Of a stretch of 19,260 nt of DNA, positions 13,907-19,260 are shown one piece after another. Made by a program: the position numbers and the translations under genes. Source of the DNA: Lachnoclostridium sp. UBA3262 (GTDB lineage: Bacteria > Bacillota > Clostridia > Lachnospirales > Lachnospiraceae); contig DEUM01000069.1 in NCBI GenBank assembly GCA_002362575.1, positions 2,517 to 21,776 on the forward strand, given 5' to 3'. The number at the start of each line of letters is the position of its first letter. The stretch's first letter is position 1. The notes beneath the pieces are model-generated. The model was not told the origin of the DNA. It did no database searches and saw only the letters and a program-made list of their open reading frames with translations.

Positions 13907-15289
13907 TTAGAGTTTTAAAAGGTTTTCTCCTATTTCTACAACATTTCCGGCGCCCATAGTTATCAACAGGTCGCCGTCGACTAAATTTTTTAAAATAAAT
14001 GTTTGAATTTTTTCAAAATCAGGGAAATAATATACTTCCTTTCCAAGTTTCTCCAATTCTTCTTTCAGGTTCCGCGAGGATATATCGCCGGGATCTTTTT
14101 CGCGTGCAGCATAAATATCTGTCAGAATGATTTTGTCTGCTGCAGAAAGTGAATTGGCAAAGTCTTTTAAAAAGGCTTTTGTTCTTGTATAAGTATGTGG
14201 CTGAAATACGCACCAGAGCGTTTTATGCGGATATTTCGCAGCTGAGGTCAGTGTGGCGGTAATTTCCGTCGGGTGGTGCGCGTAATCATCAATAATCGTA
14301 AAGCCGTTTTTCTTTCCCTTGTATTCAAAGCGACGCTCCGTGCCGCGGAACGAAGAAAGCGCCCGCTGTATAGTGCTGTCGTCAATGCCATATAATGAAG
14401 AAAGAGCCAGACAGGCAAGGGTATTGGAAATATTATGTGAGCCCACTACGCTGAGGGAAAAATGCCCGCCGTTCTCTCCATCGGTAACAGCGTCAAAGCT
14501 GCCGCAGCCAAGTTCATCATAAGATATATTTTCGGCAGTAAAGTCTGCTGATTTATTTTTCAGTCCGTATGTCAGAACCCGGCAGGAGAGATTTTCAGTA
14601 ATTTCTTCATAGTTGTCAATATCGGCATTGATAATCAGTGTACCATGTTCCGGAATCAATTCTGCAAATTTCCGGAAAGAATGGCGGATATCGGCTAAAT
14701 CTTTAAAAAAGTCCATATGGTCTTCTTCTATATTAAGTATAATTCCGACGGTCGGGAAGAACTGCAGAAAGCTGTTTGTATATTCGCAGGCTTCTGTTAT
14801 GAAATGTTCTGAATGTCCGACACGGATATTACCGTCAATGGCGTGCAGAATTCCACCAACAGAAATCGTAGGATCCAGATTCGCTTCAAGGAAAATATGC
14901 GAGGCAATGGAAGTCGTCGTAGTTTTCCCGTGAGTGCCGGAAACCGCAATAGCTGAGGAGTAGTTTTTCATTACCTGTCCTACCATCTTTGCCCGTTCCA
15001 TAATTGGTATGCCCATTTCTACTGCTCTTTTGTACTCTGGATTCGTCGGTTTTACAGCCGCCGTATATACGACTAAAGAAATATCTTCTGTAATATTTTT
15101 TTCGTTTTGGTCATATACTACTTGTATGCCAAGCTTCTCGAGATGTCTTGTAATTTTGCTTTCGTGCCAGTCTGAACCGGTAATAGTAAATCCCATGCTG
15201 TGCAAAAGTTCGGCAAAACCGCTCATGCTGATTCCGCCGATTCCGATAAAATGAATTTTGCATGGATGTTCAAAATCAATTTGGTACAT
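13907..15289 (-). CDS. murC: UDP-N-acetylmuramate--L-alanine ligase
   Basis: The protein has 460 residues, the usual MurC length. The start ATG 15289 (MYQIDFEHP) has GAAAGGTG about 8 nt upstream; the longer frame to 15373 runs through the promoter and is rejected. It adds L-Ala to UDP-MurNAc with ATP, the first peptide-stem step, in the cytoplasm. The N-terminal Rossmann-like motif is HFIGIGGISMSGFA (13-26). The ATP loop is SGTHGKTTTT (117-126), and DDYAHHPTE is the conserved ligase motif of the MurC C-terminal half, with FRGTERRFEYKG before it. It has its own promoter and terminator, and is transcribed in the same direction as dnaD-dnaC-prs. Confidence 0.95.
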   Translation of the reverse strand: MYQIDFEHPCKIHFIGIGGISMSGFAELLHSMGFTITGSDWHESKITRHLEKLGIQVVYDQNEKNITEDISLVVYTAAVKPTNPEYKRAVEMGIPIMERAKMVGQVMKNYSSAIAVSGTHGKTTTTSIASHIFLEANLDPTISVGGILHAIDGNIRVGHSEHFITEACEYTNSFLQFFPTVGIILNIEEDHMDFFKDLADIRHSFRKFAELIPEHGTLIINADIDNYEEITENLSCRVLTYGLKNKSADFTAENISYDELGCGSFDAVTDGENGGHFSLSVVGSHNISNTLACLALSSLYGIDDSTIQRALSSFRGTERRFEYKGKKNGFTIIDDYAHHPTEITATLTSAAKYPHKTLWCVFQPHTYTRTKAFLKDFANSLSAADKIILTDIYAAREKDPGDISSRNLKEELEKLGKEVYYFPDFEKIQTFILKNLVDGDLLITMGAGNVVEIGENLLKL

Positions 15290-15344
15290 AAGTTTAACAC
15301 CTTTCTCCTCATCCCTTGAGGAAATAATTACCTTTTTGTTTTTC

Positions 15345-15373
15345 ATTATATAGTTTTCATCAGAAAAAAACAA
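15345..15373 (-). promoter_or_regulatory. Promoter of murC
   Basis: On the minus strand: TTGTTT (15373-15368), a 17-bp spacer and a perfect TATAAT (15350-15345). The leader carries a small hairpin CCTCA-AGGGA-TGAGG (15320-15306) just before the ribosome binding site. Confidence 0.7.
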
Positions 15374-15465
15374 GGTAAAAGGTGAATATGCTTAAAAACA
15401 GTAACATTTTTTTGTGCAATTTCACGAAAAAATCAAAAAAAAATAAAAAAATTTTGGCAAAATTA

Positions 15466-15494
15466 TTCACATTTGTAAAATAATGTGATATACT
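15466..15494 (+). promoter_or_regulatory. Promoter of glgC-glgD-spoVG
   Basis: TTCACA (15466-15471), a 17-bp spacer and TATACT (15489-15494). The -35 overlaps a full DnaA-box consensus TTATTCACA (15463-15471), and a CACATT/AATGTG inverted repeat spans the spacer. About 30 bp remain to the start codon, with an AGGGGTG ribosome site. Confidence 0.65.
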
Positions 15495-15525
15495 CAAAAC
15501 ATAAAATAACAACAGGGGTGATTAC

Positions 15526-16803
15526 ATGATAAAAAAAGAAATGATAGCAATGTTACTTGCTGGAGGACAAGGGTCAAGACTGGGGGTGTTGACTGCAAAT
15601 GTAGCAAAGCCTGCTGTTGCTTTTGGGGGAAAGTATCGTATCATTGATTTTCCATTGAGTAATTGTATCAACTCGGGGGTTGATACAGTTGGTGTACTGA
15701 CTCAATACCAGCCATTAAAGCTGAATACTCATATTGGTATTGGTATTCCGTGGGATTTGGACCGCAATGTTGGGGGCGTATCCGTATTACCGCCGTATGA
15801 GAAAAGTACAAGCAGTGAATGGTACACAGGAACAGCAAATGCGATTTTTCAGAACTTGGATTATATGGAGCATTATAATCCGGATTATGTGCTGATTCTT
15901 GGCGGCGACCATATTTACAAAATGGATTATCAGGTAATGCTGGATTTCCATAAGGCGAATCATGCCGATGTTACAATGGCTACGATTCCGGTTCCTATGG
16001 AAGAGGCGAGTCGGTTCGGCGTATGTATTACCGATGATACACATCGTATTTTGGAGTTCGAGGAAAAGCCGGAACATCCAAGAAGTAATCTGGCATCTAT
16101 GGGAATTTACATTTTCTCATGGCCTGTACTGAAAGAGGCGTTGATTAAATTAAAAGATCAGAAAGGATGTGATTTCGGAAAGCATATCCTGCCTTATTGT
16201 CATGAGCGGGGTGATCGTATATTCGCCTATGAGTACAACGGTTACTGGAAGGACGTCGGTACGCTTGGTTCTTATTGGGAGTCCAATATGGAGCTGATTG
16301 ATTTGATACCGGTGTTTAATCTGTATGAGGAGTTCTGGAAGATTTATACTCGCAATGAATGGCTGCGTCCGCAGTATATTGCCAGAGATGCCGTTGTTGA
16401 TAAGGCCATCATGGGGGATGGTTGTGAGATTTACGGCGAAGTGCACAATTCGGTAATCGGCTCAGACGTGACTATCGAAGAAGGTGCTGTCGTGAGGGAT
16501 TCAATTATTATGAATTCTACGAAGATTGGCAAAAATACGGTACTGGATAAAACCATTGTTTCAGAGGACACAGTGATTGGCGACAACTGTGTGTTGGGCG
16601 CCGGAGAAGAAAATGTCACAAACAAACTAAAACCGGATGTCTATGCTTTTAATCTTGTCACGGTTGGTGACAGGACGGTAATTCCAGACGGGGTTACTAT
16701 AGGCAAAAATACTGCCATATCAGGGAAAACCACACGTGAAGATTATCCGAATGACACCTTAGAAGGTGGAGAAACTTTGATAAAGGCAGGTGACATGTTA
16801 TGA
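15526..16803 (+). CDS. glgC: Glucose-1-phosphate adenylyltransferase (catalytic subunit)
   Basis: A 425-residue protein, the normal bacterial length. ATG 15526 follows AGGGGTG. It makes ADP-glucose from glucose 1-phosphate and ATP, the committed step of glycogen synthesis, in the cytoplasm. The N-terminal nucleotidyltransferase motif LAGGQGSRL is followed by KPAVAFGGKYRIIDFPLSNC, EWYTGTANAIFQN, the metal-site region ILGGDHIYKMD and ILEFEEKPEHP. The C-terminal third is a left-handed beta-helix of hexapeptide repeats (IGSDVTIEEGAVVRDSIIMNSTKIGKNTVLD). It overlaps glgD by 4 nt (ATGA), so the two are coupled, as expected for the GlgC/GlgD heteromer of Gram-positive bacteria. Confidence 0.96.
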   Translation: MIKKEMIAMLLAGGQGSRLGVLTANVAKPAVAFGGKYRIIDFPLSNCINSGVDTVGVLTQYQPLKLNTHIGIGIPWDLDRNVGGVSVLPPYEKSTSSEWYTGTANAIFQNLDYMEHYNPDYVLILGGDHIYKMDYQVMLDFHKANHADVTMATIPVPMEEASRFGVCITDDTHRILEFEEKPEHPRSNLASMGIYIFSWPVLKEALIKLKDQKGCDFGKHILPYCHERGDRIFAYEYNGYWKDVGTLGSYWESNMELIDLIPVFNLYEEFWKIYTRNEWLRPQYIARDAVVDKAIMGDGCEIYGEVHNSVIGSDVTIEEGAVVRDSIIMNSTKIGKNTVLDKTIVSEDTVIGDNCVLGAGEENVTNKLKPDVYAFNLVTVGDRTVIPDGVTIGKNTAISGKTTREDYPNDTLEGGETLIKAGDML

Positions 16804-17921
16804 GAGCAATAGGAATTATTTTGGCTGGTGGAAACAGCAGCCGGATGCAGGAACTGACAAGAAAACGTGCGACAGCGGCTTTGCCGATTGCAGGCGGTTA
16901 CCGCAGCATAGATTTTGCTTTGAGCAGTATGTCAAATTCGCACATCAACAAAGTTGCCGTGTTTACGCAGTATAATTCAAAATCATTGACACAACATCTG
17001 AATTCCTCAAAATGGTGGGATTTCGGACGTAAACAGGGCGGCTTGTTCGTTTTTACACCGACACAGACGCATGATAATAATTATTGGTATCGTGGAACGG
17101 CCGATGCGATTGCGCAGAATATTGAATTTCTGAAAACAAGCCATGAACCGTATGTTATTATTGCTTCCGGTGACTGCGTGTATAAGATGGACATGAATAA
17201 GCTCTTGGAATATCACATTGAAAAGAATGCCGATATTACCATAGTCACAAAGGATTTGGGAGAGTGGGATGATCCAAGTCGGTTTGGAGTTGTATCTGTG
17301 GATGGAAACGGACTCGTTACCGAGTTCGAGGAAAAACCGATTGTGACTTCGAAAACGCTTGTGTCAACCGGAATTTATGTAATTCGTCGCCGGCAGTTAA
17401 TCGATATGATTGAGCGGGCAGGCGAAGAAGAAGGATTTGATTTAGTAAAGGATATTTTTATCCGGTATAAAGGACTGAAGAAGATATACGCTTACAATAT
17501 GAACTCTTATTGGAGTAATATTGCGACAGTGGATTCTTATTTCAGGACAAATATGGATTTCCTTGAGAGGGAGACAAGGCAATACTTCTTTAATGAAAAT
17601 CCACAGGTAGCTTCTAAGATTGAAGATTTGCCGCCGGCTAAGTATAATGTAGGTTCTTCGGTAAAGAACAGCCTGATTGCCAGTGGATGTATCATAAACG
17701 GCGAGGTAACGGATTCCCTCTTATTCAAGGAGGTATATGTAGGCAACAATTGTACAATAAGAAACTCCATTATATTAAATGATGTTTACATCGGAGATAA
17801 CACTTATATTGAGAACTGTATTGTGGAGAGCCATGATACGATTCGTGCAAATTCCAATTATGTAGGAGATCCGGAGAACATCAAGATTATTTTGGAGAAA
17901 AATGAAAGATACGTTTTATAA
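16800..17921 (+). CDS. glgD: GlgD subunit of ADP-glucose pyrophosphorylase
   Basis: The protein has 373 residues and begins in the ATGA overlap with glgC. It is the same fold as GlgC, but the nucleotide loop reads LAGGNSSRMQELT instead of GGQGSRL, and the metal-site segment reads ASGDCVYKMD where GlgC has LGGDHIYKMD. These changes are typical of GlgD, which has little activity alone and stimulates GlgC in the heteromer. The C-terminal beta-helix is present (SSVKNSLIASGCIINGEVTDSLLF...NCTIRNSIILNDVYIGDNTYIENCIV). It is shorter than GlgC, as in other GlgD proteins. spoVG follows after 25 nt. Confidence 0.95.
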   Translation: MRAIGIILAGGNSSRMQELTRKRATAALPIAGGYRSIDFALSSMSNSHINKVAVFTQYNSKSLTQHLNSSKWWDFGRKQGGLFVFTPTQTHDNNYWYRGTADAIAQNIEFLKTSHEPYVIIASGDCVYKMDMNKLLEYHIEKNADITIVTKDLGEWDDPSRFGVVSVDGNGLVTEFEEKPIVTSKTLVSTGIYVIRRRQLIDMIERAGEEEGFDLVKDIFIRYKGLKKIYAYNMNSYWSNIATVDSYFRTNMDFLERETRQYFFNENPQVASKIEDLPPAKYNVGSSVKNSLIASGCIINGEVTDSLLFKEVYVGNNCTIRNSIILNDVYIGDNTYIENCIVESHDTIRANSNYVGDPENIKIILEKNERYVL

Positions 17922-17946
17922 TATTTCAGAAAAGGGGGAAAAAGAA

Positions 17947-18216
17947 ATGCAAATCACAGACATTCGTATACGTGTAGTAAGTAAGGAGTCAAAGATGAAG
18001 GCTGTGGTTTCGGTTACCTTTGATGACGCTTTTGTGGTTCATGACATAAAGGTGATTGAAGGGGAAAAAGGCTTGTTTATTGCTATGCCAAGTAAGAAAA
18101 CTCCGGATGGAGAATACCGTGATATCGCTCATCCGATTAACGGCGACATGAGAGCGGTATTACAGGACGCAATTCTCGATAAGTTCCAGCAGGCATTAGA
18201 AGAAATGCCGGGTTGA
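17947..18216 (+). CDS. spoVG: SpoVG-like septation/RNA-binding regulator
   Basis: The protein has 89 residues. ATG 17947 (MQITDIRIRVV) follows GGGGG at 17934-17938 with proper spacing; a frame from 17902 lies inside glgD and is rejected. The family signature MPSKKTPDGEYRDIAHPI is clear. SpoVG proteins are small cytoplasmic nucleic-acid-binding regulators that affect sporulation septation in Bacillus and gene expression in many Firmicutes. With only 25 nt after glgD and no terminator, it is probably cotranscribed with glgCD; the nested terminator at 18261-18343 ends the unit. Confidence 0.93.
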   Translation: MQITDIRIRVVSKESKMKAVVSVTFDDAFVVHDIKVIEGEKGLFIAMPSKKTPDGEYRDIAHPINGDMRAVLQDAILDKFQQALEEMPG

Positions 18217-18245
18217 ACGGGCTATGACAAGACTATAAAATAATA

Positions 18246-18358
18246 GACAAAGAAATAATGAGACAGGTGGAAGTATCGACTTAGTTTTTGGTAATTCGCT
18301 ACGCGGATTGGTAAAGCCTCGCTGATACTTCTGCCTGTTTTTTGGACCTTAATTTGTC
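18246..18358 (+). terminator. Nested-hairpin terminator after spoVG
   Basis: A 17-bp stem (18261-18277 with 18324-18340, three G-T pairs) runs into a T6 tract (18338-18343). The 46-nt loop contains AATTCGC-TAC-GCGGATT (18293-18309), whose 20-nt surround (18291-18310) matches that of the hydrogenase terminator (5995-6014) at 18 positions. GACAAA (18246-18251) and TTTGTC (18353-18358) could add an outer pair. Confidence 0.8.
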
Positions 18359-18492
18359 AAATAAAAAAATATTTATAAAAAAACTTTCCTTTTTTCGAGA
18401 CTTTGAGTTATTTTGCGATTTTTTTTCGTTATAGTAGGTAAAAGGAGGAAATAATCAGAAATAAACAAGTAACGAAAAAGGGGGAATGAACA

Positions 18493-19260
18493 ATGGAAAG
18501 AATAGTATCAAAGAGGAAAAAATTGTTAAAGATGGTAAGCAGAGTTTTCATCCTTGTCCTGCTATCTGCCAGTCTGTTTGCCGGACGTCACGTTGTTTCG
18601 GCTGCGGAAAGCACTATAAAGATTTACATCGGCGACAGCAAAACGGCAAGACACCACATGGCAATCACACAGGGGGAACTCTCGGACGAATACAGCTTTT
18701 CCGTAAAAGACCATGAAGTAAAGAGCAGCAGCTACGCCAGCAGTAACCCGGCGTCGTTCCAGATTGTTCCGTTAGGGGAAGGGCGCTGTAAAGTTAAGGC
18801 AGTCTCAGAGGGAACAGGTCTTGTTACACTGGCAGTAAAAACCACAGACGGAAAAAGCCTGACGGAGAAGGTATTTGTGTCCGTGTACAAAAAAGTTACC
18901 GCCTGTCGGGCGGAAGCGTTAAAAAAGACAGATGTGTACCGCGGGGCTTCCTCAAGCGCAGGTGTGGAAAATGCAGACAAGAAGGGAACGCTTTCCAAGG
19001 GGGAAGCCGTAACTATTATCGCTACATGCGGAAATTATTACTTGTTCCGGGCAAAAAGCGGAATCACTTACGAAGATGACAAAGACACCGGCTTTGTTAA
19101 AAAAAGCGATATCAAAATACCAGTGGATAAGGTTTCCATACAGGAGAAAAATGTTTCGGTAGAAAAAGGAAGTAATACGAAACTGAACGTGACAGTCAGT
19201 CCGGGACTGGCGACCGAAAAGGCAGTCATATGGAAAACCGGAAGCAGTAAGACGGCTTCC
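18493..19260 (+). CDS. Secreted Ig-like/SH3-like surface protein, 3'-truncated
   Basis: The frame is open from ATG 18493 to the window edge (256 codons seen). GGGGG at 18480-18484 is 8 nt upstream; the ATG at 18486 begins another frame and is a shadow. A signal peptide is clear: MERIVSKRKKLLKM basic part, a VFILVLLSASLFAG hydrophobic core, and a cleavage candidate at VVSAAE. Residues ~40-130 form a Big2-like Ig domain (ASSNPASFQIV...GTGLVTLAVKTTDGKSLTEKVFVSVYK). Residues ~135-205 (TDVYRGASSSAGV...KGEAVTIIATCGNYYLFRAKSG...GFVKKSDI) resemble a bacterial SH3-like domain. A second Big2 begins at ~208 (VSIQEKNVSVEKGSNTKLNVTVSPGLATEKAVIWKT). It is exported and likely cell-wall associated. The function is unknown, and a downstream catalytic domain cannot be excluded. 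Confidence 0.85.
   Translation, partial: MERIVSKRKKLLKMVSRVFILVLLSASLFAGRHVVSAAESTIKIYIGDSKTARHHMAITQGELSDEYSFSVKDHEVKSSSYASSNPASFQIVPLGEGRCKVKAVSEGTGLVTLAVKTTDGKSLTEKVFVSVYKKVTACRAEALKKTDVYRGASSSAGVENADKKGTLSKGEAVTIIATCGNYYLFRAKSGITYEDDKDTGFVKKSDIKIPVDKVSIQEKNVSVEKGSNTKLNVTVSPGLATEKAVIWKTGSSKTAS

Overview
The window reads like a chromosomal segment from an anaerobic, probably spore-forming Clostridia species, most likely Lachnospiraceae. The evidence is a monomeric [FeFe] hydrogenase, a GlgC/GlgD pair, SpoVG, the DnaD-type plus DnaC/DnaI-type primosome pair, an unusually long Prs, moderate-to-low G+C and strong GGAGG ribosome binding sites. This placement is inferred from gene content, not from a database match. 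No tRNA, rRNA, CRISPR array, transposase or phage gene was seen.

Layout. Positions 1-861: 3' part of an Ig-like/Fn3-like surface protein gene. 1000-5952 (+): NUDIX hydrolase; sodium:solute symporter; sensor diguanylate cyclase overlapping a group-B-like [FeFe] hydrogenase. The NUDIX and symporter genes each have a near-copy of the same promoter plus inverted-repeat module. 5953-6624: no convincing gene, but two structured elements, a nested-hairpin terminator (5945-6066) and a roughly 410-bp foldback sequence (6121-6532), then a clear promoter. 6634-10259 (+): PAS/PAS/degenerate-GGDEF protein followed 17 nt later by a class A penicillin-binding protein. 10267-15289 (-): murC, then dnaD-like, dnaC/dnaI-like and prs (order of transcription). 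A 300-bp gap between murC and dnaD holds an ordered array of DnaA-box-like 9-mers. 15526-18216 (+): glgC-glgD-spoVG. 18246-18358: a second terminator sharing the core of the first. 18493-end (+): 5' part of a secreted Ig-like/SH3-like surface protein.

How the genes fit together. There are housekeeping modules for peptidoglycan (murC, class A PBP), replication initiation with PRPP synthesis, and glycogen synthesis with SpoVG. Between them lie a signalling/redox module (Cache-GGDEF with hydrogenase) and a PAS/degenerate-GGDEF gene placed to act with the PBP. The most notable non-coding signals are (1) the DnaA-box array upstream of the helicase-loading genes, part of it built into the murC terminator, (2) two terminators with gene-specific stems but a shared apical palindrome, (3) the long foldback element, and (4) the duplicated promoter/inverted-repeat module.
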